DNA from: Prauserella endophytica
Lineage (GTDB): Bacteria > Actinomycetota > Actinomycetes > Mycobacteriales > Pseudonocardiaceae
DNA: 64,000 bases
Direction: 5' to 3'
Assembly (NCBI RefSeq): GCF_005146945.1
Contig: NZ_SWMS01000023.1
Span: forward strand, 41,666-105,665
The stretch's first letter is position 1. The number at the start of each line of letters is the position of its first letter. This document shows, piece by piece, positions 1-9,444 of the stretch. Under the pieces are notes generated by a model. The model did not search any database. It saw only the letters and a list, made by a program, of their open reading frames with translations, and had not been told where the DNA came from. Both the position numbers and the translations under genes were made by a program.

Positions 1-408
1 GGTGGAATCATCTCGGTACCGCGTGGGCAGATCGACGCAGCTGCGGCTTGTGGACTGACACCGGCGTGCACATTCCGCCGCATCGTGCTTCCGCAGGCGC
101 TCAGGGTGATCCTGCCTGCCTATGGCAATGCCATGATTATTAACATCAAGAACACCTCGCTAGTCTTCGTAATCGGGGCCGGCGACTTGATGACGCGCGC
201 CCAGCTCATCTACTCCCAGAACTTCCAGCAGATTCCGCTCTTGATTGTTGTCAGCGGCTGGTACATGGTGATCGTCTTGCTGCTCACCTGGCTGCAACGT
301 CGTATCGAGGTTCGATATTCACGGGGTTATGGAGACCGACCGGCGCCCGGAAGAGTGTGGTCCTGGCTCCGTGAGAACCTGAGTACGCGGCCGAGGAGCG
401 TGCGATGA
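1..408 (+). CDS. Amino-acid ABC transporter permease, C-terminal part
   Basis: Frame 1 is open from the first base, so the 5' end lies outside the window. The visible 135 residues begin in the cytoplasmic EAA loop (GLTPACTFRRIVLPQA), the contact site for the ATPase, and continue through hydrophobic helices typical of HisM/GlnP-type permeases for polar amino acids. The stop overlaps the start of the ATPase gene by 4 bases (ATGA), indicating one operon and translational coupling. The substrate cannot be read from this fragment; the PLP enzyme downstream suggests an amino acid or an amino-acid-derived compound. Confidence 0.85.
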   Translation, partial: GGIISVPRGQIDAAAACGLTPACTFRRIVLPQALRVILPAYGNAMIINIKNTSLVFVIGAGDLMTRAQLIYSQNFQQIPLLIVVSGWYMVIVLLLTWLQRRIEVRYSRGYGDRPAPGRVWSWLRENLSTRPRSVR

Positions 409-1199
409 GTGGAAGTATTGTGGTTCGGGCCGTTGGTGTTCATAAATGGTACGGCGATGTGCACGCGCTACGCGGCGTCGATCTCGATGTCCCCCGAGGA
501 AGCGTGGTCTGCCTCCTCGGGCCCTCAGGCTCAGGTAAGAGCACCCTTTTGCGTTGTATCAATCGACTTGAAGTACCGACTTCCGGCGGTGTAGAAATCG
601 AAGACGATTGTATCGGCTACAAGCGGGAGCCGGGACGTCTCCGTCCGTGCAGTTCACGGCGTCTTGCGGCGCAACGTCGCTGCACCGGGATGGTCTTCCA
701 GCAGTTCAACCTGTTTGCGCATATGACGGTTCTGCAGAACGTGATGGAGGGCCAGACAAGCGGTCTGGGTACGCCGAAGGCGCAAGCCCGTGAGCGCGCG
801 TTCGAACTGCTGGACGGCGTTGGTCTTGTGGACAAGGCCGACCATTACCCAGGGCATATCTCCGGAGGTCAGCAACAGAGAGTTGCGATCGCGCGTGCCC
901 TCGCATCGAATCCCAAGGTGCTGCTGTTCGACGAGCCGACCTCGGCGCTTGATCCTGAACTCGTGGGCGAGGTCCTCGCAGTGATGCGATCGCTCGCGCA
1001 GGAGGACGTGACGATGATCGTGGTGACCCACGAGATCGAATTTGCGGCAGAGGTCGCGACGGAAGTGCATTTCATGTGCGATGGCTCAATTGTTGAGAGC
1101 GGAAACCCGCGCCAGGTGATCGACGCGCCACAGCAGGAGCGCACACAGTACTTCCTCGCTCATATGAGGAAACGTCGCAGTGCGGACACAAAAGCATAG
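405..1199 (+). CDS. Amino-acid ABC transporter ATP-binding protein
   Basis: This is a 264-residue GlnQ/HisP-type ATPase that powers import through the permease encoded just upstream. Walker A GPSGSGKST is at about residues 39-47, the signature SGGQQQR follows, then Walker B and D-loop (VLLFDEPTSALDPE) and a switch histidine in VTHE. All catalytic motifs are intact. An extra basic stretch of about 20 residues sits between the A-loop region and the Q-loop, a common feature of the polar amino-acid subfamily. It overlaps the permease gene by 4 bases and is followed after 8 bases by a PLP-enzyme gene, so the three are probably co-transcribed. Confidence 0.93.
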   Translation: MSGSIVVRAVGVHKWYGDVHALRGVDLDVPRGSVVCLLGPSGSGKSTLLRCINRLEVPTSGGVEIEDDCIGYKREPGRLRPCSSRRLAAQRRCTGMVFQQFNLFAHMTVLQNVMEGQTSGLGTPKAQARERAFELLDGVGLVDKADHYPGHISGGQQQRVAIARALASNPKVLLFDEPTSALDPELVGEVLAVMRSLAQEDVTMIVVTHEIEFAAEVATEVHFMCDGSIVESGNPRQVIDAPQQERTQYFLAHMRKRRSADTKA

Positions 1200-1207
1200 A
1201 ACTTATC

Positions 1208-2419
1208 GTGAGTAAATACCACGACAGAAGGGGCTGGAAGCAGTTGACCATTTCAGATCTGGCGAGTTGGAGTGTTGCGAATTCCAGAGCGCGACGTTGC
1301 AAACGGTGGTCGCTATATCCGGCAGAAATCATCGACCTGACCGTTGCCGAGATGGACCTGCCGGTGGCGGAACCGATCATGGCTGCCGTACGCGACGCGG
1401 TTGATCGCCAGGCCTTCGGGTATCCGCTTCCCGGGCACGACAGCGAGTTGCCGGCCGCCGCAGCGGAATGGCTAACCGCACAAGGTCTGGCGGTACAACC
1501 CGAACACGTCAACCTCATTTCGGATGTCATCAAAGGGATGGTGCTTGGCCTCAGACATTTCGCTCCTCCGCATACTCCTGTCGTGGTTATCACGCCTACG
1601 TACAGTCGTTTTCTGGACGCGGTCGAGGCCGCGCAACGACAGGTGATAGAGGTGCCGATGCTACTCGGTGAGAACGGCTACAGCCTGGATGTTCCGGAGA
1701 TCGAAAAGGCTCTTCGGCAGGGCGCGCGGACCGTGCTGCTGTGCAATCCGAGTAATCCTGTGGGCCGGGTCTTCAACCATAGCGAGCTAGCTGAGCTCAG
1801 CGTGCTCGTAGAGCGGTTCGGCGCACGCGTCATCAGCGACGAGGTCCATTCGCCGCTTCGGTACGGGACGAAGTTCGTGCCTTACGCGAGCGTAAGTTCG
1901 GCGGCGGCGGAGCATTCGATAACACTGACAAGTGCTAGCAAGGCGTGGAACATCCCAGGACTACGCTGTGCGATCATGGTGCTAACGAATCCGGCGGATC
2001 AGCTCACCTGGGACGTACTGCCGCGCGCGTCAAAGGGGGGCATCTCGCCTCTCGGGATCGAGGCCTCTACCGCTGCCTTCAAACAAGGGCAGCCATGGTT
2101 GAACGAAGCGATCAAACTGCTTGACGTCAACCGGCTGGCAGTCGGCGACTATCTGAAAAGGGCCGGGTTGGGGGGGGTCATGTGTATGCCGGAGGCGACC
2201 TACCTCGCCTGGTTTGACCTACGCGAGTTCGGCCATCCGGACCCCCAGCGCTACCTGATGGAGAACGCCGGTGTGGCTACCACTAGCGGTGACGAGCACG
2301 GCGTCGGCGGCGCTGGATTCGTCAGGGTGAACTTCGCGACTCCCCAGAGCGTTCTGCTGGACGCCTTGGAACGGATGACAAGTGCGCTACGTAGGTCGCC
2401 GACCCGGAACTCGTCCTGA
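1208..2419 (+). CDS. MalY/PatB-family PLP-dependent enzyme
   Basis: The product is a 403-residue fold-type I aminotransferase-like protein of the MalY/PatB group, whose characterised members are cystathionine/cystine C-S beta-lyases. Visible features are VAEMDLPVAEPI near the N-terminus, the SNPVGRVF segment, the ISDEVHSPLRY aspartate segment that contacts the PLP ring nitrogen, and the PLP lysine in SASKAWNIPG at about residue 245. The GTG start lies 8 bases after the ABC ATPase stop. Position after an amino-acid importer suggests breakdown of an imported sulfur amino acid or related substrate; this is inference. An ordinary aminotransferase role cannot be excluded. Confidence 0.85.
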   Translation: MSKYHDRRGWKQLTISDLASWSVANSRARRCKRWSLYPAEIIDLTVAEMDLPVAEPIMAAVRDAVDRQAFGYPLPGHDSELPAAAAEWLTAQGLAVQPEHVNLISDVIKGMVLGLRHFAPPHTPVVVITPTYSRFLDAVEAAQRQVIEVPMLLGENGYSLDVPEIEKALRQGARTVLLCNPSNPVGRVFNHSELAELSVLVERFGARVISDEVHSPLRYGTKFVPYASVSSAAAEHSITLTSASKAWNIPGLRCAIMVLTNPADQLTWDVLPRASKGGISPLGIEASTAAFKQGQPWLNEAIKLLDVNRLAVGDYLKRAGLGGVMCMPEATYLAWFDLREFGHPDPQRYLMENAGVATTSGDEHGVGGAGFVRVNFATPQSVLLDALERMTSALRRSPTRNSS

Positions 2420-2534
2420 TTGCCCGCAGATTGACGATTGACCTCATCCTGGGCCGAGTGTTGTCGGCCGTAGCAACGTCGCGTACCTGTCGGCCGGGCT
2501 TTGGTGAGTGGCTGGCCCCTGCGCCGGAGCGGTG

Positions 2535-3752
2535 ATGAACAGAGATGAAGACTCCGATGGAAGGAAAAGTGTCGTTGTGGAATCAAATTTTGCCAAATCG
2601 GTAATCGGCGATGTGCGGGTGCATCTCGTGCGATTGCCGGGTATGACGAACGTCTTCCGAGAGGAAGCAGCGATTGTCGAAGTGCAGACAGAAGACGGCG
2701 TCAGCGGTTGGGCAGAGGCGAATGGCCTGCTGCTTGCGCTCAAGGCGCACGTAGAGGCGGACCGTCCGCATCCACGCGATCGCGGCCCGCGGGCCGCGCT
2801 GGTGGGCCAGCAGTTCGCTGATGTCCATGCTGCGGTGGAGGCGCTCCGCAGCAACACAACGTTGTCTGGACGTTCCGGGCTCGGTCGTGTAGCCAATGGT
2901 GCGATTGAGACGGCGCTGTTCGATCTCGCCGGTCGACTCGACGGCGTGCCCGCCTGGCACCTACTTCTAGGGTCGGCCGAAGGTCCCGAGCAGCACGTCA
3001 TTACTCCCTACATCACGATCTTCAATCGTGGCAGCTACCCCGATGTGGTTGCCAAGGCGAAGGAAGATATCGACCGTGCCAGGAGCTTCGGGTACCGACA
3101 TTTCAAGATCGAAGCAACCAGTTACAACACCGACGAACGTCAGGCGGTGACGATTGTCGATGAGGTGCGCTCTCACGTCGGTGACTCCGTGACGTTGTTC
3201 GTCGATAATGTTTACCGGTGGGCCGAGTATACCGCCGGCGCGGAGGCCGCGAAGGCGTACAAGTCATTGGGCGCCGAGTTTCTCGAGGACCCTTTTCTGC
3301 CGGAGCAGTGGGAATGGTGGCGGCGCCTTCGAGACGAGGTCGGTCTGCCGCTCGCGACGGGCGGCGGTATGGAAACGCTGGAACGTTTCTTAGCGCAGAT
3401 GGAGTTCGCGAACACGGACATCTTGCAACCAGGCGCGCATGTGGCCGGCTTGCTGGGGGCGCACGAGGTAGCGCAGGCGGCTGCGAAGCGGGTCAGGAGT
3501 ATCACGCCGTTTGGCGTATCGGCAACGACACTCGCAACAGGCGGTGCGCTCCACTTGGCCGCCGCAAATCCGAACGTGAAATACATTGAGTACGCTCCAG
3601 CGAATCTGTTTAGGGTATTGCGTCTGAGGTCGGACGTAACACCCGACGAGCCGGAATTGCGGCCCGACGGCACGTTCCTGGCGCCCACAACCCCGGGTAT
3701 CGGAGTCGACTGCGACACGGACGCCATCGACAAGTACCGGGTGTCGGGGTAG
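2535..3752 (+). CDS. Mandelate racemase/muconate lactonizing enzyme family protein
   Basis: The product is a 405-residue enolase-superfamily enzyme. The N-terminal capping domain is followed by a barrel with HFKIEA (catalytic lysine strand), LFVDN (first metal aspartate), FLEDPF (second acidic ligand) and LATGGGMET (third ligand region). Such enzymes abstract a proton alpha to a carboxylate and catalyse racemisation, dehydration or cycloisomerisation; the substrate cannot be assigned. I chose ATG 2535 because GGAG lies about 8 bases upstream; an in-frame GTG at 2508 would add 9 residues. It is the last recognisable gene of the metabolic block, on the same strand as the transporter and PLP enzyme. 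Confidence 0.85.
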   Translation: MNRDEDSDGRKSVVVESNFAKSVIGDVRVHLVRLPGMTNVFREEAAIVEVQTEDGVSGWAEANGLLLALKAHVEADRPHPRDRGPRAALVGQQFADVHAAVEALRSNTTLSGRSGLGRVANGAIETALFDLAGRLDGVPAWHLLLGSAEGPEQHVITPYITIFNRGSYPDVVAKAKEDIDRARSFGYRHFKIEATSYNTDERQAVTIVDEVRSHVGDSVTLFVDNVYRWAEYTAGAEAAKAYKSLGAEFLEDPFLPEQWEWWRRLRDEVGLPLATGGGMETLERFLAQMEFANTDILQPGAHVAGLLGAHEVAQAAAKRVRSITPFGVSATTLATGGALHLAAANPNVKYIEYAPANLFRVLRLRSDVTPDEPELRPDGTFLAPTTPGIGVDCDTDAIDKYRVSG

Positions 3753-4696
3753 CCAGCTGGCGGACGCTAGCTGGGTGACTAGCCGCAGGGTCGCCGGGTG
3801 TGTCGGCACCTGGCGGCCTTTGCGTGCGTACGCCGGGCTACCTGACCGGATCTGCGCCGGACATGGTGCCCGCGCGAATCTCAGGAGAGGTCGGGCGTCC
3901 GTCGTAGTCGCAGCAATGGCCCTCAGCCTCGACCCTGTGTGTCAACAAGGGGCGGAAAGGGGAGGACGGCCGTCCCATTCCTACATCCCGGCGACCACGT
4001 TGGCGGTGATCCCGGAGGCTGGTTCGTAGCGCCGGTTGGAGATGGTCCGCCGTTGACGTGTGCGGCCAGCCACCAGGGTCAGTGAACCCTTGAACGCGCA
4101 GTCCGCCCAGCGTGGCGCGGCACAATAGGCTCGAGTTCGTGGCAACGGCTGTCGGACAGCTCCGGGAGAGACCGAACGGCTACCCGCATGTCTGGGGTCT
4201 AGGGCGGTATCCCTCCCAGATGACGAGTTGACCGAGGGGCTCACGCTGCGGGCAGACCGCAATCCGCCTGCGGCCCGGCGTCGTCGCCGAGCTGCACTAC
4301 GACAACAGTCTGGTACGTGCTTGGGCGTTGGATGAGCGAACCGGCTCCCCAACCGGGCGCCTTCACCGCCGATCTGGACGCGGCGACGAGATCGCCCTCG
4401 GCGCTGTCGCCACGTCGCTCGTTGCGGCTGAACTGCTCCACGGCAGGCCGTTGCGCTCGGTCGACTCGAACGTCACCGTGGTGGACTTGTGCGCGGCCCC
4501 ATCCTTCGCCCGTGTCGCGGCTGTGAGTGCGGCGCGGGCTCCGGCTGCCGACTGCGACCGTCGAGATGAACCGGCCCCTGTCTAGCTCGCCGTTGACGCC
4601 CATCCTCGTAGCGTTGATCTGATACACCTCATCGGCCAGTACCCGGAAGGAGCGGGATGGTGGGGAAACCGTGCGAGTGAGTGGCGCGGGTAGCCT
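3753..4696 (+). other. Degenerate intergenic region, no supportable gene
   Basis: About 0.9 kb without a gene I can support. Plus-strand positions 4232-4585 stay open with protein-like composition but have no start codon with a ribosome-binding site and no recognisable motif. The minus-strand stretch ending at 3981 is likewise open and unrecognised. Given the hsdM scrap and the broken IS that follow, these are probably remnants of decayed genes. Confidence 0.4.
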
Positions 4697-5041
4697 TGGA
4701 TCTACGACCTGTGTACCAATCAACATTTCACACTCAAGCAGAACCCACTGCGCCGTCAACACCTGGACGATTTCGTCGAGCGCTACGCGTCCGAAACGCC
4801 ACGCTCCGAGCGGATCGAGTCCGAACGATTCAGGCCGTTCATCTATGACGCCCTTCTCGCGCGCGACAAGGTCAACCTCGACATCACGTGGCTCCGTGAT
4901 GAGTCACTCGAAGACACCGACAACCTTCCAGCCCCACACCTCATCGCCCGCGAGATCATCGAGGACCTCACCGCCGCACTGGTCGAACTCGAAGTCGTCG
5001 CTGCGGCGCTCGAACTGTCATCCGGCGGAATGTCCGACTGA
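4697..5041 (+). pseudogene. hsdM remnant (type I restriction-modification methylase, C-terminus)
   Basis: The frame from 4697 to the TGA at 5039-5041 encodes WIYDLCTNQHFTLKQNPL, then a segment with ARDKVNLDITWLRDESLED and a helical tail. This pattern is characteristic of the C-terminal region of HsdM N6-adenine methyltransferases, where IYDLRTN..HFTLK and LARDK..LDI.WL are conserved. The methylase core (NPPF motif and SAM site) is absent and a stop lies directly upstream in frame, so about 110 residues of a normally 500-700 residue protein remain. No hsdS or hsdR is present. It lies just before the IS256-like remnant. Confidence 0.75.
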
Positions 5042-5084
5042 AGAATGACTCGGACATCGAGAGTCCTCCGGTCAATGCTTGTCA

Positions 5085-6075
5085 GGGGGACTGTTTCACG
5101 GACGGTGTTTCCGACCGACACGCCGGGCGTGAGTTCGGCGGGACGGACACTGTGAGTGATGACATCTGATGCTGTGAGCGCATCGAGGAAGACCAACAAG
5201 CAGGAGCAACAGCTGTCGGCGGAGCAGGCGGGCCGCGGCCGAGCTGGTGGCGCAGGCGCGCGAGCGTGGGCTGGAGCTGACCGGGCCGGACGCGCTGTTG
5301 AAGATGTTCACCAAGAATGTGCTGGAAACGGCGCTGAACGAGGAAATGACTGAGCATCTCGGTCACGAGAAGAACCATGCCGAGTTTGGACGGGACTCGT
5401 CGAATGTGCGTAATGGTACGCGGTCGAAGACGGTGATCTCGGACGCCGTGGGCGAGGTGGAGGTCGAGGTTCCGCGTGGTCGGGAATCGACGTTCGAGCC
5501 GAAGATTGTGAAGAAGCGTCAGCGTCGATTGACCGATGTCGATGAGATCGTGTTGTCGCTGTATGCGAAAGGTCTCACCAGGGGGAGATTTCTGCGCATT
5601 TCGCTGAAATCTATGGCGCCTCGGTGTCGAAGGAAACCGTCTCACGGATCACCGACAAGGTGGTCGCCGAGATGCAGGAGCGGGCCAGCCGTCCGCTCGA
5701 TTCCGTGTACGCCGCGGTGTTCATTGACGCGATCGTGGTCAAGGTGCGTGATGGGCAGGTGACCGACCGGCCGTTCTACGCCGCTGTCGGCGTCACCACG
5801 GACGGCTGCAAGGAGGTCCTGGGCCTGTGGGCCGGCAGCGGCGGCGAGGGCGCCAAATTCTGGATGAGTGTTCTCGTGGACCTGAAAACCGGGGTGTTAA
5901 AGACGTTTTCTTTCTCGTCTGCGACGGGCTGAAAGGACTGCCCGAGGTCGTGGAGAACGTCTGGCCGAGCACGATCGTCCAGAACTGCATCATCCACTTG
6001 ATTCGCAACTCATTCCGGCTCACCTCGAAGAAGTACGTGAAAGATTCACATGCCGTTGACAACTCGGCCGAGTGA
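5085..6075. mobile_element. IS256-family insertion sequence, truncated and decayed
   Basis: The left end probably lies near 5085-5110, where a sequence starting GGGACTGTTTCACGGACGG looks like an IS256-family terminal repeat. The transposase reading frame follows, but it breaks off before its normal C-terminus and no matching right inverted repeat is visible, so the right end is lost. It is probably immobile and is surrounded by other gene fragments. The exact left boundary is inferred. Confidence 0.65.
5156..6075 (+). pseudogene. IS256-family transposase, frameshifted and truncated
   Basis: Joining three frames recovers a mutator-type transposase. The N-terminus is at 5159-5225, LVAQARERGLELTG onward from about 5245, EVEVPRGRESTFEPKIV, then SKETVSRITDKVV, the first catalytic Asp in AVFIDAIVVKVRDG, and CDGLKGLPEVVENVWP with the second Asp. 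Frame changes are needed at about 5228, 5580 and 5890. The sequence diverges after LTSKKYV near 6042, so the third catalytic residue and the C-terminal third are missing. It cannot encode an active enzyme. Confidence 0.85.
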
Positions 6076-6297
6076 ATCGTGCCGCTGCTGAAGTCGTGCT
6101 CAGGTGCAGTGCCGCCTCATGGATGCCTCGCGAGCGCCGTGTTGTCCGCTCTGGTTCAGATCTTGATGTCGCCGGTCTAATCGCCCGCACCAACCCGGCC
6201 GACTTCGGGCAACGGAGACGTCCCACCGGCCCGCGTCGACCAGGTGTACAGCAGGTCAGGCTCATGATGACGAGCCGGGCGGGGGAACGTCACGGTG

Positions 6298-6470
6298 ATG
6301 GCGACGCAAAAGGGTGCGTGCGGCCTCAACACGCTAGTTGATCGTGACGCGCCATCGCTGTTCCGCATCTACGACTACCTACTCAGCGGCGGGCACAATT
6401 TGGCCGCCGACCGGCTCGTGGCCGACAAGATCGCAGCTCTGGTGCCCGAATGTGGCGTGCCATCGCTGGG
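6298..6470 (+). pseudogene. DUF574 SAM-dependent methyltransferase, N-terminal scrap
   Basis: About 57 residues starting MATQKGACG contain DAPSLFRIYDYLLSGGHNLA, matching the conserved opening (P..R.YDYLLGG..N.AADR) of the actinobacterial DUF574 methyltransferase family. The SAM-binding core is absent, because the frame then joins unrelated sequence resembling a TPR regulator. It is a deletion junction, not a functional gene. Confidence 0.65.
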
Positions 6471-7749
6471 CCCACCTCGCCGCGCATCCTCGGCGCGACC
6501 TCGCGCTTCTGATCACCGGCCTGCGCCACCATCCCGCCAAGGCTTCATCCGGCGCCTTGGATTCGCACGAGCTGCCTGTCGGAGGAGTGCTGCAGATGAG
6601 CGACGAGGACCTCGACGTCACCACCGCCCGGCTGTACCGCGGCCTGGTTGAGCAGCCCGGCGCCGAGTTCACCGCCAACCCGCTGGCCGCCGGCCTGGAA
6701 GTCCCGGTGACCGAGGTCGAGCGAGTACTCGGACGGTTGCTGGAGGCCAACCTCGTCACCGAGACCGGTGACGAGCGCTACCGGCTGTACGACCTGGTGC
6801 GCGACCACGTGACGCCCCTGACCGACCAGGACGACGAGGCCCGCGCGCCTCGCGGTACGTCGTCGGATGATCGAGTGGTACCTGCGGCGCACCGCGGCGG
6901 CCGACAAGGTCATCAACCCGTTCCCCCGTCGGTTCAGCCCCGTCTACTTTAGCCTCGACACCCGGGATGTTCCCCGACGCCAAGGCCGCCCTGGACTGGG
7001 TCGAGACCGAACGAGGCAACCTCCTGGCCGCACAACAGGTTGCCGCCGACAGCGGCTGGGACGAGCTGGTGTACCAGTTCGCCGACGCCCTGTGGAGCCC
7101 CCTGCGCCCCAACTACACCGCAAGCGAACTGGTGTGGTCCCAGTTCCTCGGAGCCAACGCAGCCGCCGACGCCGGACACATCCTGGAGATCGTCTGCCGT
7201 ACCCGGCAGGGCTTCGGTGAAACCAACCTCGAACTCCACGAGGCCGCGATCGCCATCTGCGCCATCGCCGTACAGCGTGCCACCGAGGTGTGCGATCCGT
7301 GGCTGAAATCCGGCGCATTGGCCACTCTCCCGCGCGCACCTCAAGGCCGACGAATTCCCACGCCGCCCGCCCGGACCTGGAACGGGCGCTGGAGATCGCC
7401 GAGGACCCCAAGATCGCCGACGCCAAGCTCGCGGTACACCACCTACGGCTCGCGGCGAGCATGTTCGCTGGCATCAGCGACCACATCGGCCACGCCCGCA
7501 CCGTCATGCACCTGGCGCGAGCCTCACCCTGAACGGGCAGGCCGCCGAGGCGCTGACCGAACTGACCGCGATCGAGCAAGCCGTGCACGACTACGGCTTG
7601 GTTGGCTACCTCGCCGACCTATACACCGTGCTGGGCGAAGTCCACGCCGCGCTAGGCAACACCGCCGAGGCCCGCCACCACTTCGGCAGGTCATCGACTG
7701 CTACACCGTAGCCGGCCCACTCCGGCTACGGCGACAAGCGGACTCTTGA
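6455..7749 (+). pseudogene. AfsR/NB-ARC-TPR type regulator, broken
   Basis: Several frames together give the C-terminal half of a large actinobacterial regulator: WAHLAAHPRRDLALL, a winged-helix segment (ARLYRGLVEQPG ... LLEANLVTETGDERYRLYDLVRDHV), the linker MIEWYLRRTAAADKVINP, then TPR-like helices (AALDWVETERGNLLAAQQVA and GEVHAALGNTAEARHHFG). The nucleotide-binding domain is missing, and frame changes are needed at about 6860, 6955, 7330 and 7530. The family assignment is from pattern recognition of the winged-helix/TPR order. Confidence 0.6.
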
Positions 7750-7829
7750 GCCTGTTCTGAAGCTGATACGGAATGCCGCAGCGGTAACGGCGACGGATTG
7801 ATGTGCGAGGTCAGGCAACGCCTGGCTCG

Positions 7830-8084
7830 CTATGTCCGGGCGACGAACGTTCCCCGGCCGAAGCGCGTGACGACTAAGCCGTCCTCCTTCAGCTTCAACA
7901 GCGCACGGCCGATCGTCCCGCGGGCTACGCCGTAAATCGAGGCCAGGGCCGACTCGCTCGGCAACCGCACACCTGGCGCCAACGCGCCGCTCTCGATGTC
8001 TGCGCGCAGGTCAGCAGCCACCTGTTCCCAGACGAAGTCCGGCCCGTCGTGATCAATGCGGTCTGCGCGATTGTCCCAGCTCAC
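7830..8084 (-). CDS. Small GntR-family DNA-binding protein
   Basis: The protein is essentially one winged helix-turn-helix of the GntR type: WEQVAADLRADIESGALAPGVRLPSE, SIYGVARGTIGRALLKLKEDGLV and the beta-wing TRFGRGTFV. No effector domain follows, as in short actinobacterial plasmid or phage GntR repressors. I chose the GTG at 8084 (84 residues). An in-frame ATG at 8189 would add 35 residues but they are encoded by repeated operator-like DNA and look non-native. No clear ribosome-binding site precedes 8084, so translation may be leaderless. It is divergent from the 8210 gene and probably represses both through the repeats between them. Confidence 0.75.
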   Translation of the reverse strand: MSWDNRADRIDHDGPDFVWEQVAADLRADIESGALAPGVRLPSESALASIYGVARGTIGRALLKLKEDGLVVTRFGRGTFVART

Positions 8085-8085
8085 C

Positions 8086-8188
8086 TGCAGGAAAATACGC
8101 ACTCCTATGCGCCTACCTTGCCATAGCGACGTCCATAGACGGACACGGACTCCTACAGACGTCCATAGGAGCCTATATTTTACCTGCA
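8086..8188. promoter_or_regulatory. Repeat-rich divergent control region (candidate GntR operators)
   Basis: The interval between the GntR gene and the plus-strand gene holds two copies of GACGTCCATAG (8128-8138, 8158-8168), two of ACTCCTA (8101-8107, 8149-8155), an inverted pair TCCTA/TAGGA within 8151-8170, and an outer inverted pair TGCAGGAAAATA (8086-8097) and TATTTTACCTGCA (8176-8188). Repeats of this density beside a stand-alone GntR gene suggest autoregulation. Function is inferred. Confidence 0.5.
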
Positions 8189-8209
8189 ATAACGTGAGGA
8201 GGTAGAGTC

Positions 8210-8626
8210 ATGAGAGAACCACAAGCGACGCCGCCACCCGCGCGTACCCACCGCGCGGCTCGGGAGGGGTTCACCGTGTCGCCCACCGATGAACAGTGCC
8301 TCCGGATCGCCGACGCACTGCTGGATGACAACGTGGCACAAGCTGAGGTATACCTCTGGGCTGCGTGGCACCCCACCGCCGAGTTTCCCGACGAGGATTA
8401 CTCTTCCGAAGAAAGGGCCTGGGCCACCGCCATCCGTACCCTTCGCCAGCCTGCTGCGCAGGACCTGGAGAGCGCGCTGGTACGGCTGGACCAGGCGATC
8501 TGCGCCGAAACGACACACCTTCTGCAGCACGACGACAGCGCCGCGCGCGACACACTGCGTTCCGTCGGCACCCACCTTCTCGCGCGGGGCCACACGATCC
8601 TCACCGTCACGGAGTCCCAGCCATGA
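8210..8626 (+). CDS. Hypothetical protein
   Basis: The product is a 138-residue acidic, mostly helical protein with no motif I recognise. The first 30 residues are Pro/Arg-rich and probably disordered; the rest alternates Asp/Glu and Ala-rich helices. The start is well supported by GAGGAGG about 8 bases upstream. Its stop overlaps the next gene's start (ATGA), so the two form a coupled pair, probably controlled by the divergent GntR protein. No transmembrane segment or signal peptide is visible. Confidence 0.7.
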   Translation: MREPQATPPPARTHRAAREGFTVSPTDEQCLRIADALLDDNVAQAEVYLWAAWHPTAEFPDEDYSSEERAWATAIRTLRQPAAQDLESALVRLDQAICAETTHLLQHDDSAARDTLRSVGTHLLARGHTILTVTESQP

Positions 8627-9240
8627 TCGTGCGACGACTCCGCCGATACGCCAGCCTCACCCGACGGCAATGGGAGGACATGATCGACGTTCTCTGCGAG
8701 ATCACCATTGCCAGTCACGGCGCGCTCGAACACCTGCAACACCGGGGGCGCGGCATCCTCGAAATCGCCCGCCGACGGCGGCGCCCCCTACCACGAGCGC
8801 ATGCCCTCGGCGCCGCCGAAACACTCTTCCGCCGCGAAGTACACGAAGCGATCGGCCTGCTGGCCACCTACATCGAGGACAGTGAGATTGACGAACACTA
8901 CCTCAACGAAGTCGGCGCCGAAGTTCGCATCATCGCCGAACGCATGGAATGCTTTCCCCGCGAACCACTCCCGCCGCCACCATCCAACGACATCAGCGTC
9001 CAACTCACGCGCATCAACCACGCCGTCGACGCCGAAGCAGCCATGATCTACCAACTCAAAGACACCGGCCAACCCTCCGCCACGACCTACCTCCGGCGCA
9101 GGGGCCTCCACCTCCTCGAGCTCGGCATGCTCGAAACCGAACAAGCCGGCATCGACATCACCGCCATCCGCTCAGCCATCTCCACCGCCTTCAACATCCC
9201 CAACCAAACAAATAGCGAAAGTCGCGGCCTGTGCAGATGA
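8623..9240 (+). CDS. Hypothetical helical protein
   Basis: The product is 205 residues, with start codon ATG 8623 overlapping the stop of the preceding gene. Composition is rich in Arg, Glu and Ala, with long predicted helices (YASLTRRQWEDMIDVLCEIT, TYIEDSEIDEHYLNEVGAEV) and no catalytic motif that I recognise. No signal peptide or membrane span is evident. It belongs to a two-gene unit with the 8210 gene beside a GntR repressor, an arrangement seen in actinobacterial mobile-element cargo, but no function can be given. Confidence 0.65.
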   Translation: MIVRRLRRYASLTRRQWEDMIDVLCEITIASHGALEHLQHRGRGILEIARRRRRPLPRAHALGAAETLFRREVHEAIGLLATYIEDSEIDEHYLNEVGAEVRIIAERMECFPREPLPPPPSNDISVQLTRINHAVDAEAAMIYQLKDTGQPSATTYLRRRGLHLLELGMLETEQAGIDITAIRSAISTAFNIPNQTNSESRGLCR

Positions 9241-9444
9241 CCTGGATTTCGCAGGAAGTCACGGGCTGCTTCTTCGGCTAGCAAAGCGCGAACTTGCCTT
9301 CCGCGCCCCCATCGGACGCGCATCACAAGTCTGCGTCGTCGAGTCGGATATCAGCTGCCCAGGCCCGGCGGATCGATAACGCACGAGCGCGGGATTGCGA
9401 ACACAGTTCGGTCCAAGGGCACGGTGATCGTCTCGATTGGCAAC

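Noticed and set aside
4671..5048. A 125-codon Ser/Thr-rich plus-strand frame
   Set aside because: The HsdM-like sequence is in a different frame of the same bases, so this frame is a shadow.
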